A stretch of 17,123 bases of DNA from AWTP1-13 sp041288195 (GCA_041288195.1 JBGGME010000281.1:1-17123); one strand, 5' to 3'. Positions 8,635-16,458 are shown, counted from the first letter of the stretch. Program-made: numbers and translations. The notes: generated from the sequence alone by a model not told the origin.

Positions 8635-9693
8635 ATGGAGTTGGAACACACACCGAGAGCAGCCGATGCCAAGCATCTCACCGAAGCTCTTCGCCGATCA
8701 GGTGTGCTTGGAAAAGGCCAGGTTCGCGACGCTGTAGTTGAGAGTTCACGTACCACGCTGCTGTCGCGCATCATTCGACTCCGGCTCAGCTACGAGGGTG
8801 CGACGAATGCCCCGAGTACCTTGATCCTGAAGACCGGACTCCCAGGTCGTGCCAGCGACATGTTGCATTCCGGGCACCGAGAAGTCGAGTTCTATACTCA
8901 GGTCGCCGCCGCGACATCAGCAGGTGTTGTGCCGCGCTGTTTTGAGGCGTTTTGCGATCAAGATACGAAAGATTGGCACCTCATTCTCGAAGACCTGACC
9001 GACTCGCACGTTATCGGCACGACTTGGCCACTTCCGCCCACAACCGAGCAATGCGAAAGCATCATCAGCGCCCTCGCGCGTTTGCACGCTGAGTGGTGGG
9101 ATGATCCCAGGCTGGGAGTTTCCGTCGGCACGTGGGTTGATACTGAAACAGCCAATCAAGGGATCGGTAGACTTGCCGACCGCTACGGAGTGTTCGCGGA
9201 ACGCCTGGGCGACCGCCTGCCCGCCGAACGCCGCGACCTCTACAGACGATTTATCGACACGGCCCCCCGCCTGCTCGCGCGCTACCACTCACATCGCAAT
9301 CTATCCATCGTTCATGGCGACGCACATGTCTGGAACTTCTTTCTGCCGCGCGATGGCGGGAGCGACGTCAGGCTTTTCGATTGGGATGCATGGCGGGTTG
9401 GTCTCGCGGCAAATGATCTTGCGTACATGATGGCTACGCATTGGTATCCAGAGCGCAGGCAGAGGATGGAGAACAGGCTGCTCGACCACTATCACGCCGG
9501 CCTTCTAGCGCACGGTGTGCTCGGATATGACCGCCGCGCGTTGCAGGATGATTACCGCCTAGCGGTCCTGTGGCAGATCACTACCCCAATATGGCAGGCG
9601 GCGATTGATCTCCCGCCAGTGATTTGGTGGAGCCATCTCGAACGCGTAATGCTGGCGGTCGACGATCTTGGCTGCCGCGATTTGCTCGTCTGA
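8635..9693 (+). CDS. Phosphotransferase family protein (APH/CHK kinase-like fold)
   Basis: The product is 352 residues. Kinase-fold landmarks are Lys66 in TLILKTGLP, Glu83 in HREVEFYTQV, a hinge-like HLILEDLTDS (115-124), the catalytic loop VHGDAHVWNFF (226-236, Asp229 and Asn234), the metal-binding LFDWDAW (Asp249) and DLAYMMATHW. This places it with aminoglycoside phosphotransferase-like and CHK/ecdysteroid-kinase-like enzymes, which phosphorylate small molecules with ATP. The substrate cannot be told from sequence, and it should not be read as an antibiotic-resistance gene. ATG 8635 has GGGGG eight bases upstream; ATG 8599 would add 12 residues but has no well-spaced ribosome site. A sampled stretch at 8941-9000 is about 45% GC, against 65-70% in flanking genes, and codons such as TTG, ATA and AGA appear. 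Recent transfer is likely. No operon partner is seen. Confidence 0.82.
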   Translation: MELEHTPRAADAKHLTEALRRSGVLGKGQVRDAVVESSRTTLLSRIIRLRLSYEGATNAPSTLILKTGLPGRASDMLHSGHREVEFYTQVAAATSAGVVPRCFEAFCDQDTKDWHLILEDLTDSHVIGTTWPLPPTTEQCESIISALARLHAEWWDDPRLGVSVGTWVDTETANQGIGRLADRYGVFAERLGDRLPAERRDLYRRFIDTAPRLLARYHSHRNLSIVHGDAHVWNFFLPRDGGSDVRLFDWDAWRVGLAANDLAYMMATHWYPERRQRMENRLLDHYHAGLLAHGVLGYDRRALQDDYRLAVLWQITTPIWQAAIDLPPVIWWSHLERVMLAVDDLGCRDLLV

Positions 9694-9819
9694 CGTTCGC
9701 TGTCGCGATAGCGGTTCAGTGCAATACACTTTTTGCGACAATCCGACTGCAGCTTGGAGATCGGCGCCGGCCGCCTTCTCGGTCTGCTCCGTGCTGCGCT
9801 CCGGCCAGGATGACAACCC

Positions 9820-10563
9820 CTACGAGCGCCCCGCCCGCTTGACGGCGGCGGGCGGAGGAGGCGCGGGCGGGGGCAGCTGCGCGGCCACGACCCTCTCGAG
9901 CTCCGGCGGCAGCCGGTGCACGACGTTGACCGTGGTGCCGATCTCCACCCGCGAGGCCAGATCGACGATATGGCCGTTGAGCATGCGGAAGCAGCCCGAC
10001 GAGGCGGCGCGGCCGATCGACTTCGGGTCGTTGGTGCCGTGGATGCGGTAGAGCGAGCTGCCGAGGTAGAGTGCCATGGCGCCGAGCGGGTTCTTGATGC
10101 CGCCCGTCATCTTCTCGGGCAGCCGCCAGTCGCGGTAGCGCATCTCCTCGGGCGGATGCCAGTCCGGCCACTCGGCCTTGCGGCTGATGGTCTCCGTGCC
10201 GGCCCAGGAGAATCCTTCGCGCCCGACCGAGATCGGGTAGTGCAGCGCCTCGGTCGGCGACGTCACGAGGAACAGCTGGCGGCCCTTGCTGTCGATGACG
10301 ATGCTGCCGACGGGATAGCTGCTGGGGAAGGAGATGGGGCGCGGGGCCAACGCCTCGATGGTCGCCTTGTCGCCGCCCGACTGCACGCGCGGGCCATAAC
10401 GGCGGGGCCGGGAGTCGTAATCCCAGTCGAAGTAGGGCGAGTACATCCCGGGCTGCGGACGCTGGTAGTACCCGCCCCTGCCGTAGGGCGAGCCCCAGAA
10501 CTGCGCGTGGGCCGCCCCCACCGTCGTCAGCAACGCAACGATCGCCAGCCCAACACGCCACAT
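9820..10563 (-). CDS. L,D-transpeptidase (YkuD domain, ErfK/YbiS-like), secreted
   Basis: The product is 247 residues. MWRVGLAIVALLTTVGAAHA (1-20) is a typical signal peptide with an AHA cleavage site, so the enzyme acts in the periplasm. A Tyr/Gly/Pro-rich linker follows (22-60). The YkuD domain covers about 84-216, from VGSIVIDSKGRQLFLV through GIKNPLGAMALYL to the active site: His175 in YRIHGTND, then SSGCFRM with nucleophile Cys191 and Arg193. Canonical enzymes read SHGC; SSGC is a variant from memory common in this class. It should form 3-3 crosslinks in peptidoglycan or attach proteins to it. The tail (231-240) is nearly all proline and alanine. ATG 10563 has AGGGAAG about ten bases upstream. 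It lies 125 bases downstream of a membrane-anchored hypothetical gene on the same strand. Confidence 0.92.
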   Translation of the reverse strand: MWRVGLAIVALLTTVGAAHAQFWGSPYGRGGYYQRPQPGMYSPYFDWDYDSRPRRYGPRVQSGGDKATIEALAPRPISFPSSYPVGSIVIDSKGRQLFLVTSPTEALHYPISVGREGFSWAGTETISRKAEWPDWHPPEEMRYRDWRLPEKMTGGIKNPLGAMALYLGSSLYRIHGTNDPKSIGRAASSGCFRMLNGHIVDLASRVEIGTTVNVVHRLPPELERVVAAQLPPPAPPPPAAVKRAGRS

Positions 10564-10688
10564 ATCCAGTCTTCCCTTGCAACCCGCGGGGCCCCCGCCT
10601 CCGACCCAAGCTTTGCACCTTTGCATATACAGGAGGTTACCGAGACCTTGAACGGGGCCATAGGTCATTCGTTCCCGCGACTGCGCGG

Positions 10689-11429
10689 TCACGGCCCTCT
10701 GCGGAAAAAATGCCACGTGCCGTCGGCGCCGATGCCGAGCCGCCAATGGGTGTACCTGCCGGTTGCCCGCATCTGCTTGGCAGCGGCTGGCGGCACCAGG
10801 CGCAGCAGCTGCACCTCCTGGGCGGGACCGAGCTTGGCGAGGTCCGTCTCGGCGAAGTAGGGCCACACGTAGATTCGGTTGTTCTCGAGGTCGCGGCCAA
10901 GAGGAAGCACGGCGCAGCCGGCGTCGAGGATCTCTCCCAACACTGCCAGGATCTCCCGGCCCTCGCCGTCACCCGAGATCTGCTTCCAATGCGCGACCGT
11001 GTCGCCGCCTCCAAGATCGGCGCCGAGGTCGGGCTTGAGCTCGTTGAGCTCCCAGGCGTGGCGCAGGTCCTCGATGCGGCCCGAGCCGACTGCGCCCAGG
11101 ATCGCCTCGCGCATGTCCGCTACTGGGCCCGGCAACGGCTCGCTGCCGCAGCGAATCTCGGGGCCGGGCCTGGGCGCCGGCTGCTGCTTTTTTGGGCTGG
11201 TCGTTCTCTTTTGCGTGGCCTGTGCGTGGACCGGCGATATGGGTGCGAAGCCCGCCCCAAAGCATTGGACAAGGAAAGACTGCACCAGTAGGAATAGAAA
11301 AACGACGCAGAATATCGTCCGTACGCCAAGCCTCAGCGGGAGGTCCCCTTTGCTGCCGAGACGGTTGCCTGCCGGCGCCACGCCTGCGGCCTGCGCCTGC
11401 GCACGCAATCCGTCCCTGGTCAGGCGCAT
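10689..11429 (-). CDS. Conserved hypothetical protein with N-terminal membrane anchor or signal peptide
   Basis: From ATG 11429 the product is 246 residues. A strongly hydrophobic segment at about 38-57 (TIFCVVFLFLLVQSFLVQ) is followed by PVHAQ, a plausible signal peptidase site, so the rest is probably periplasmic. After a basic, proline-rich linker (72-90) comes a compact domain with MREAILGAVGSGRIEDLRHA, DTVAHWKQISGDG, EILDAGCAVLPLGRDLENN, IYVWPYFAETDLAKL and a C-terminal THWRLGIGADGTWHFFRR. The end suggests a beta-rich domain that could bind something at the wall. I know of no named family, although similar proteins seem common in Hyphomicrobiales. The start is uncertain: ATG 11492 would overlap the divergent LysE-family gene, and a start nearer the hydrophobic segment would give a more normal signal peptide. 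It is upstream of the L,D-transpeptidase gene, so a wall-related role is possible but unproven. Confidence 0.72.
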   Translation of the reverse strand: MRLTRDGLRAQAQAAGVAPAGNRLGSKGDLPLRLGVRTIFCVVFLFLLVQSFLVQCFGAGFAPISPVHAQATQKRTTSPKKQQPAPRPGPEIRCGSEPLPGPVADMREAILGAVGSGRIEDLRHAWELNELKPDLGADLGGGDTVAHWKQISGDGEGREILAVLGEILDAGCAVLPLGRDLENNRIYVWPYFAETDLAKLGPAQEVQLLRLVPPAAAKQMRATGRYTHWRLGIGADGTWHFFRRGP

Positions 11430-11481
11430 CCGGCCCGGGGCCCGGCCCCAGCACAGGAGCGGGTGATCCTGTAGCGCCGCC

Positions 11482-12141
11482 GTGAACTTCATCCCGAATC
11501 CCTTGATCATACCTGTCGGCATGGCCATGGGCGTCCTGTTGGCGATGCCCTTTGGTCCCGTCAACCTGCTCGGAATTCAGCGCGCGGTCGAGCGCGGTTT
11601 CCTCGGTGGCATGGCTGCCGGCCTGGGCATCATGGCCGGCGACGGCCTGATCGCTCTGGGCGCAGCGTTGGGCGTCAATGCCATCTCCGGTGCGATCCGC
11701 GAGTATCGCACGGCCATCCAGATCATCGGCGGGCTCGCGCTCCTGGGAGCGGGCATCAAGCTCTACCTGACGCCGGCCACCGTCACCACCGAGAGCCACG
11801 CCGAGAAGGCCTCGCTGTGGGACTACATCTGGGACATCCCGCAGACCTTCTTTCTCACCATCACCAACCCAGGCGCGGTGCTCGGCCTCATCGCCATCTT
11901 CGGCGGCGTCAGCTCGTTCGTGGAGGTGGAGTCCTACGTCGACGCCTTCACCATGGTGGCTGCCATCATGGGCGGCAGCTTCCTCTACTGGTTCGTGGTG
12001 TCGCAGTTCATCGCCACGATCCGCCATCGGCTGGACGTGGTGCGGCTCGGGCAGATCAACCGTATCGCCGGGCTGGTTCTGATCGGCTTCGGCTGCGTGC
12101 TGATCGGCGAGATGGTGCTCAAGCGCCTGCGCTACTGGTAG
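11482..12141 (+). CDS. LysE family translocator (amino-acid/metabolite exporter)
   Basis: The product is 219 residues, the usual LysE/RhtB size, with about six hydrophobic segments: roughly 8-30, 38-65, 76-95, 118-145, 152-172 and 190-212. The N-terminal motif MPFGPVNLLGIQRAVERGF matches the LysE signature GPxxxxxxxxxxxxG; LFLTITNPGAVLG-like sequence (FFLTITNPGAVLGL) is the conserved Asn-Pro segment. Members export amino acids or related small molecules using the proton motive force; the substrate is unknown here. The start is GTG 11482, since an in-frame TAG at 11473 blocks anything earlier. No strong ribosome site is next to it, and ATG 11521 is an alternative, though it would clip the first helix. 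It is divergent from the membrane-anchored hypothetical gene. Confidence 0.9.
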   Translation: MNFIPNPLIIPVGMAMGVLLAMPFGPVNLLGIQRAVERGFLGGMAAGLGIMAGDGLIALGAALGVNAISGAIREYRTAIQIIGGLALLGAGIKLYLTPATVTTESHAEKASLWDYIWDIPQTFFLTITNPGAVLGLIAIFGGVSSFVEVESYVDAFTMVAAIMGGSFLYWFVVSQFIATIRHRLDVVRLGQINRIAGLVLIGFGCVLIGEMVLKRLRYW

Positions 12142-12153
12142 CCGCGGTAGGGC

Positions 12154-12249
12154 GTAGGGCGCATTAGCCCCGGACTTGATCCGGGGCGTAATGCGCCGAT
12201 AGGACGCTCGCCATTCGGCGGATTACGGCTGACGCCTAATCCGCCCTAC
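12154..12249. repeat. Paired-hairpin intergenic repeat with GTAGGGCG terminal inverted repeats
   Basis: The element starts with GTAGGGCGCATTAGCC and ends with the reverse complement of GTAGGGCGGATTAGGCG, so the ends are near-identical inverted repeats. Two hairpins lie within. At 12158-12197 GGCGCATTAG plus CCCCGGA pair with TCCGGGG and TAATGCGCC. At 12217-12245 GGCGGATTA pairs with TAATCCGCC. Sequences reading GCGGATTACGCTGACGCTAATCCGC are a familiar repeat type in many proteobacteria. It sits between two converging genes, so it may also end transcription in both directions, but no T-tract is seen. Confidence 0.8.
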
Positions 12250-12260
12250 ATGTTCGGCGG

Positions 12261-12506
12261 CTACTGGCGCGAGCGGTAGACCGTGAACTCGCCCTTCTGG
12301 ACCCGGGGCACGAGGCCGTTCACCAGCGACACCACCGAGTCCTCGCCGAACGAGGCGACGAGGTCCGTCAGCGCCGTATAGAGCGCGGCATAGGCCATGA
12401 GCTCCGGCGCTATCCCGCTTTCGGTCCCCTCCTCCCAGGCTTCCAGGATGAAATTGAGCGCTTTCATGCGCGCATCGTCGCTTCCGACCGACTCGAATGC
12501 CTGCAT
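12261..12506 (-). CDS. Small conserved hypothetical protein
   Basis: The product is 81 residues and soluble, with no signal peptide. It is predicted to be mostly helical: DDARMKALNFILEAWEEGTES (10-30), PELMAYAALYTALTDLVASFG (34-54), then DSVVSLVNGLVPRVQKGEFT. ATG 12506 was chosen because AGGGGAAG lies a few bases upstream on the minus strand; the open frame runs further but without support. I do not recognise a named family. The paired-hairpin repeat lies just downstream, and a 167-base gap separates it from the TIGR02301 gene, so it may have its own promoter. Regular codon use (few rare codons, G/C at third positions) supports it as a real gene. Confidence 0.68.
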   Translation of the reverse strand: MQAFESVGSDDARMKALNFILEAWEEGTESGIAPELMAYAALYTALTDLVASFGEDSVVSLVNGLVPRVQKGEFTVYRSRQ

Positions 12507-12673
12507 ACCGCTTCCCCTACTCCCCCGAGCGACAAAACATGCGCAGCGGCACGCAAGGCGCAGCTGCACGCGGCATCAGTCCAAGCGCTAACACGGGTCG
12601 CAATGGGAGGTGTCTTCTACAACGGTTAACGATTAATCCGCGTTGCTGGGGACCGTTGCCAGGAGTCTCTTGC

Positions 12674-13087
12674 TCATGGCACGGACTTGACCAGCCCGTC
12701 GGCAATCTCCGTGCCCTCGGTGAGGAACCGGCTGATGGCCGTTTGCGCCGAGGGCGTGCAGCTGTTGTAGGTCCGGCTGTAGCTTCGGTAGCCGCTGTTG
12801 AAGCTCCGCGTGAGCTTGGCACGTCGCAGCGCGGTCGATCCTTCGGCGTCCATCAGCTCCCGCATGCGCTCGCGCCACAACTGGCCGTCGTTGGCGCCGC
12901 ACAATTCCCGCAGATAGTGCACCGCGCCCAGGATCTCCGACAGGCGCATGAGCCGGTCGTCGTAAGGCCGCGAATCGGCAGCGCCCAAGGCCGGCTGGGC
13001 AACTGCGCCGAAGGCGGTTGCCACCGTAATCAGCACTGCCCCGCAAAGGGGCAGCCAGATCGACCGTGCCGGCATCATGGCCGCCAT
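12674..13087 (-). CDS. TIGR02301 family secreted protein
   Basis: From ATG 13087 the product is 137 residues; ATGs at 13078 and 13075 are close alternatives. A signal peptide is clear (ARSIWLPLCGAVLITVATAFGAVAQ, positions 7-31 in part), so the protein is probably periplasmic. The mature part carries the features I associate with TIGR02301, a short family largely limited to Hyphomicrobiales: LMRLSEILGAVHYLRELCG (46-64), DGQLWRERMRELMDAEG (67-83), RRAKLTRSFNSGYRSY (88-103) and YNSCTPSAQTAISRFL (107-122). Two cysteines, 63 and 110, could form a disulfide after export. The function is unknown. It follows the DMT transporter by 41 bases on the same strand and may be cotranscribed. This gene supports the order assignment. 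Confidence 0.82.
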   Translation of the reverse strand: MAAMMPARSIWLPLCGAVLITVATAFGAVAQPALGAADSRPYDDRLMRLSEILGAVHYLRELCGANDGQLWRERMRELMDAEGSTALRRAKLTRSFNSGYRSYSRTYNSCTPSAQTAISRFLTEGTEIADGLVKSVP

Positions 13088-13128
13088 TGTAAGCAGAGTC
13101 CCTGCGCCGAGCCAGCCTCGAGACACGC

Positions 13129-14007
13129 TCACTTGACGCTGCTCAGGGCCACCAGGATCACGCTCGGCACGATCAAGGCCATGGTGAGGATCGTGCGCCC
13201 CGTTATCGTCTCGCGCCCGAAATAGAGCATTCCCATCAGCAGCGTGAACACAGGCGTCGCCGACACGATCGGCACCACCGCCACCACGTCCCCGGCGGCC
13301 AGCGCATTGTTGAGGAACTGCAGCGAGAGCGCATTGGCGATGCCGGCCGCGACGAACCAGGCATTGCCGCCGATCGACTGGGACAGCCGCGGCACGTCGC
13401 TCCGAAAAAGGAGAACGGCGGTGCCGAGCGACACGGTGTTGCCGACCAGCACCGCGAACGAGGGGCTGTTCAGCTCGATCAGTCCGTACTTGGTGACGAT
13501 GTGGCCGATCGCACGGATCAGCGAGGCGCCGAGCGGCAGCCCGATCGCCCACAACGGCCAGGTCCTTTTCAGACCTCTCGGGTTCCATGCCGCCACGACT
13601 GCGCCGGCCACAACGCCGGCCGTACCGACGGCGATCGGCAGCGACATGCGCTCGCCGAGGATCAGGATCGCGAACACGGCCCCGAAGATCGGCGTGACGG
13701 AGGTGAGCGAGCTCGTCAGCGTCGGCCCCATCAGCTTGATGCTCGTGGTCGCCATGGCCGTTGAGATCGCGGGGCGGATCAGGCCGACGATTGCAAACAG
13801 CACCGCCGCCCACGTCAGCCAGTACCAGCCCTGCAGGAACAGCGGCGCGAACAGCCAATAGGCGATGGCCGAGGTTGCGATCGACACCAGCGTTCCCGCC
13901 CGAGCGTCGGACTGCTGCAGGCCGAGGTTGGAGAAATGATTGGAGAGGGCGAAGAGGAAGGCCGAGCCGAGGCCATAGAACGGCACCAGGTAGGGGAGAT
14001 TGCTCAT
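13129..14007 (-). CDS. DMT family transporter (EamA domains)
   Basis: The product is 292 residues with about ten hydrophobic helices in two EamA repeats (roughly 1-140 and 150-292). Typical pieces are the first helix YLVPFYGLGSAFLFALSNHF, the end of repeat 1 SVTPIFGAVFAILILGERMS (103-122), and the matching end of repeat 2, VPIVSATPVFTLLMGMLYFGRE. The Glu after the fourth helix (GERMS, GRETI) is a usual mark of this superfamily. Members move metabolites such as amino acids or nucleotide precursors across the inner membrane; the substrate is unknown. ATG 14007 is preceded by a G-rich stretch (GGGGGGAAAAAG). It lies 157 bases after the NUDIX gene and 41 before TIGR02301, on the same strand. Confidence 0.92.
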   Translation of the reverse strand: MSNLPYLVPFYGLGSAFLFALSNHFSNLGLQQSDARAGTLVSIATSAIAYWLFAPLFLQGWYWLTWAAVLFAIVGLIRPAISTAMATTSIKLMGPTLTSSLTSVTPIFGAVFAILILGERMSLPIAVGTAGVVAGAVVAAWNPRGLKRTWPLWAIGLPLGASLIRAIGHIVTKYGLIELNSPSFAVLVGNTVSLGTAVLLFRSDVPRLSQSIGGNAWFVAAGIANALSLQFLNNALAAGDVVAVVPIVSATPVFTLLMGMLYFGRETITGRTILTMALIVPSVILVALSSVK

Positions 14008-14164
14008 ATGGCGCTTTTTCCCCCCGCCGCCCTGCGGCTGTCAGCTCCTTCGTCAGTGAGCTTGTCGGGGGCTGATAGCCGATCCCGCTCCGATTGAGAA
14101 TATGCGGTGGAGGCTGGCCTGCCCTTCCCCAATCTGCGTGCTGACAACGCGCCGGCCCTTGCGG

Positions 14165-14647
14165 TCAGCCGGGGCCGGAACGGGCGAGAGGCGTGGAAAG
14201 GTGTGCCGCGCGCTGGATGAATCCGACAGCGCCGTCGGTGAGGCGGTAGGATTGGAGGTCTGCAAGCGGCACAAACCGCGCTGCGGCCGCATCGCTTCCT
14301 GCCTGCGGCTCGCCCGCAAGCCAGCGCCCCCAGAACACGGTGATCAGGTAGTGGGCCGCCAAGGTATCGCCGGGCCCATGCCGGATGACCTCATGGATGT
14401 CGACGAGGCCCGCTAGCTCGGCGGCCACCCCCGTCTCCTCCCGCACCTCGCGCAATGCGGCGGCCCGCGCCGTCTCGCCGGCCTCGATGTGCCCTCCCGG
14501 CAGGCTCCAGAAGCCCTGGAGAGTACCCTTGCCGCGCTCGATCAGCAGCACCTGCTCGCCGCGGAAAACAGCGGCGCTGGCGGCGCAGCGCGGCCAGACC
14601 GAGGCCTGCCCGGTGCCCTGTTCACCCATCTGTCCGCCCTGAGCCAT
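14165..14647 (-). CDS. NUDIX hydrolase
   Basis: The product is 160 residues. The NUDIX box is complete: G52-x5-E58-x7-R66-E67-V68-R69-E70-E71-T72-G73-V74, within LPGGHIEAGETARAAALREV and following. The fold starts near WPRCAASAAVFRGEQVLLIERG (18-39), and GFWSLPGG precedes the box. Enzymes of this type split nucleoside-diphosphate-linked substrates (such as oxidised nucleotides, ADP-ribose or NADH) with Mg2+; the C-terminal half does not identify which. ATG 14647 is the first start but has no ribosome site; ATG 14629 has GGGCGG close upstream and may be the true start, giving 154 residues. It is first in the minus-strand run with the DMT transporter and TIGR02301. The active site is intact, unlike the NUDIX-derived regulator at 3052-4095. 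Confidence 0.93.
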   Translation of the reverse strand: MAQGGQMGEQGTGQASVWPRCAASAAVFRGEQVLLIERGKGTLQGFWSLPGGHIEAGETARAAALREVREETGVAAELAGLVDIHEVIRHGPGDTLAAHYLITVFWGRWLAGEPQAGSDAAAARFVPLADLQSYRLTDGAVGFIQRAAHLSTPLARSGPG

Positions 14648-14800
14648 GGCGGCAGCTTAGACGCGTTGCCTGGACCCACCAACGATCGGCGCGCCCTGAA
14701 GCCCATGGACCAAAACCGCTTGGGCTGAGTGTCCCACAACGCATCGTCAATCAATGATGTTGTAAATGTCGCCATGGTGCCGTGCCTGGGAACGGTTTAG

Positions 14801-14813
14801 TGTTGGCCCAACA
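14801..14813. promoter_or_regulatory. Perfect 13-base inverted repeat in the NUDIX/Clp-N divergent gap
   Basis: TGTTGG and CCAACA flank a single central C. It lies in the 274-base gap between the divergently read NUDIX gene and the Clp-N gene, 109 bases before the latter's ATG. A second, looser dyad (ACAAC...GTTGT) is at 14736-14762 in a locally AT-richer stretch. A repressor site is possible; nothing else in the gap is recognisable. Confidence 0.2.
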
Positions 14814-14921
14814 ACGGCTTGTCACCTCCGGTCAGCAGAGGATGGCAGCCAGCGCGAGGGCACGAATGGTTCCGGGACGTGCTTGCGGGAGCGCGGCGCC
14901 GGCGGTCGTGGAGGTCGTGCG

Positions 14922-16430
14922 ATGCAGTATAAGGGTGGCGATGTGAGGCTGCAGTTGGGCGCTGCGGCTGTTGCGCGCGAGGCGCCCGCGGCCCCGGCGC
15001 CGACGTCAATCCCCCTCCCAACTCCTCCTGCTCGCGACCTCGAAGCCGCCTGGCGACGGCCTGAGGCGGTTTCGGCCCTGCCGATTGCGGTCGACGAGGC
15101 GGTGCTCGCCTCCTGCAACCACGCTTTCGATACGGCGCTGGTGCACGGCTCGCGCGAGGTGCGCCTCGAGCACCTGCTGCATGCCATGACGCGCGTCGTC
15201 CCGGCGGCGCAAGTGCTGGCGGGGCTCGCCATTCGCGTCGACGCGCTGCGGCGCGAGACGGCGATGGTGATCGCCGCGGACGTGCCAGCGGGCCCGGCCG
15301 GCACCGATGGAGCGCCGCGCGCGTCCGCCGCCTTTCAGGATGCGCTCCGTCGTGCCGCCGTTCATGCCGAGGCGCGGCTCGCCCCCGTATCGGTGACCGA
15401 CGTGCTGCGGGCCCTGCTCGGCGATCCTCAGTCGCCCGCCGCCATGTTGCTGATGCGGGTTGCTGCCGATCCGCAACTGCTCGAGCGCTGGCGCAACGAG
15501 CCGCGCCGCGAGGCGCCCCTCGCCGCTCCGCCTGTCGAGGCTGCGCCGCCGCCGCGTTCGGCGGACATGTCGCCCGCGTTGCTCGAGGCGCTCAACGGCC
15601 GGCTCGACCGCATGGAGGCCGCATTCCGCGCCGCGCGCGAGGAGGCCACTGCCGATCGGCGCATCACCGCCGAGCTGCTCGGCGCGCTGCAGGGCGAGCT
15701 CAAGGGACTGCAAAGCGATGGTCCGCGCGTCTTGCCTGCCGACCTCGGCGAGGCGATCAACTCGCTCCTGGATGTGAGGCTCGGCAAGCTGGACACGGCC
15801 GTCGCCGGGCTCGCCGGCCGCCTCGCGGCGCATGAGGAGCCGGCCGAGGGACCCTCTGCCGGCGAAACCCTGCAGGCCGTGGAGGACCGTCTCGCCGGCA
15901 TCGAGGAGAGCCTGACGGCGCCGCCTCCCGATCCCACCCGTGCGATCTCCGCCCTCCTCTCGGCACGGACCAGCGAGTGGGAGGGGCGCCTGCGGCCCGT
16001 GGCCGAGGCCGTCGAGCGGCAGATGGCGCTGCTGTCGGCCCTGCGCACCAGCCAGCAGGCGGCCGACGAGGCGGCCAAGCTCCGCGACCGGCGCCTGGTC
16101 GAGATTCTCCAGGCCATCTCCAGCCTCGACGCCAGCCAGCAGTCGCTGGCCCAGAGCCTCGCCGCCTGGCGGGTCGAGATCGGCGGCGACGTCGCAATCG
16201 TCAACAACCGCCTCGAGGAAACCCACCACGCCATGCTGGAGCTGTACGACCGGCTGACCGGCGAGGTGCAGGCGCTGCGGCAGGGGCACCTGGAGAACGG
16301 GACGCGCCGGGGCACCGGCTTCAAGCGCTGGCTCTACGGCACGCCCAACGTGTTCGGCACCAGCTGGCACGAGGGATCGGTCTCGATCCGCCACGCGCCC
16401 GACCGGCCGCGGCCGGAAGAGAAGTCCTGA
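14922..16430 (+). CDS. Clp N-terminal-domain protein with long coiled coil and no AAA+ ATPase
   Basis: The product is 502 residues. After an Ala/Pro-rich head (15-40) come two Clp-N-like helical repeats: about 58-120 (VLASCNHAFDTALVHG, REVRLEHLLHAMTRV) and about 134-190 (AFQDALRRAAVHAEARL, VSVTDVLRALLGDPQS, AAMLLMRVA). In ClpA/ClpB/ClpC this module binds substrates or adaptors. Here no Walker A, Walker B or AAA+ region follows. Instead, a Pro/Ala linker (195-213) leads to a largely helical, heptad-like region (about 217-455) rich in Ala, Leu, Glu and Arg, broken by prolines near 300-315 and 333-340. The C-terminus has an aromatic tail, GFKRWLYGTPNVFGTSWHEG (466-485). No membrane segment is seen. 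ATG 14922 has GGAGG eight to twelve bases upstream; earlier in-frame starts lack this. It could scaffold or present clients to a separate Clp machine, but that is inference. Confidence 0.82.
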   Translation: MQYKGGDVRLQLGAAAVAREAPAAPAPTSIPLPTPPARDLEAAWRRPEAVSALPIAVDEAVLASCNHAFDTALVHGSREVRLEHLLHAMTRVVPAAQVLAGLAIRVDALRRETAMVIAADVPAGPAGTDGAPRASAAFQDALRRAAVHAEARLAPVSVTDVLRALLGDPQSPAAMLLMRVAADPQLLERWRNEPRREAPLAAPPVEAAPPPRSADMSPALLEALNGRLDRMEAAFRAAREEATADRRITAELLGALQGELKGLQSDGPRVLPADLGEAINSLLDVRLGKLDTAVAGLAGRLAAHEEPAEGPSAGETLQAVEDRLAGIEESLTAPPPDPTRAISALLSARTSEWEGRLRPVAEAVERQMALLSALRTSQQAADEAAKLRDRRLVEILQAISSLDASQQSLAQSLAAWRVEIGGDVAIVNNRLEETHHAMLELYDRLTGEVQALRQGHLENGTRRGTGFKRWLYGTPNVFGTSWHEGSVSIRHAPDRPRPEEKS

Positions 16431-16458
16431 AGATCGGACGCCTCGATCCAGCACTGTC

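Noticed and set aside
8635..9693. Aminoglycoside resistance kinase
   Set aside because: Only the shared kinase-fold motifs match; the length and hinge fit broad CHK/APH-like proteins, and no resistance subfamily signature is visible.
12628..12638. TTAACGATTAA as a CtrA binding site
   Set aside because: The CtrA full site is TTAA-N7-TTAA; the spacing here is only three bases.
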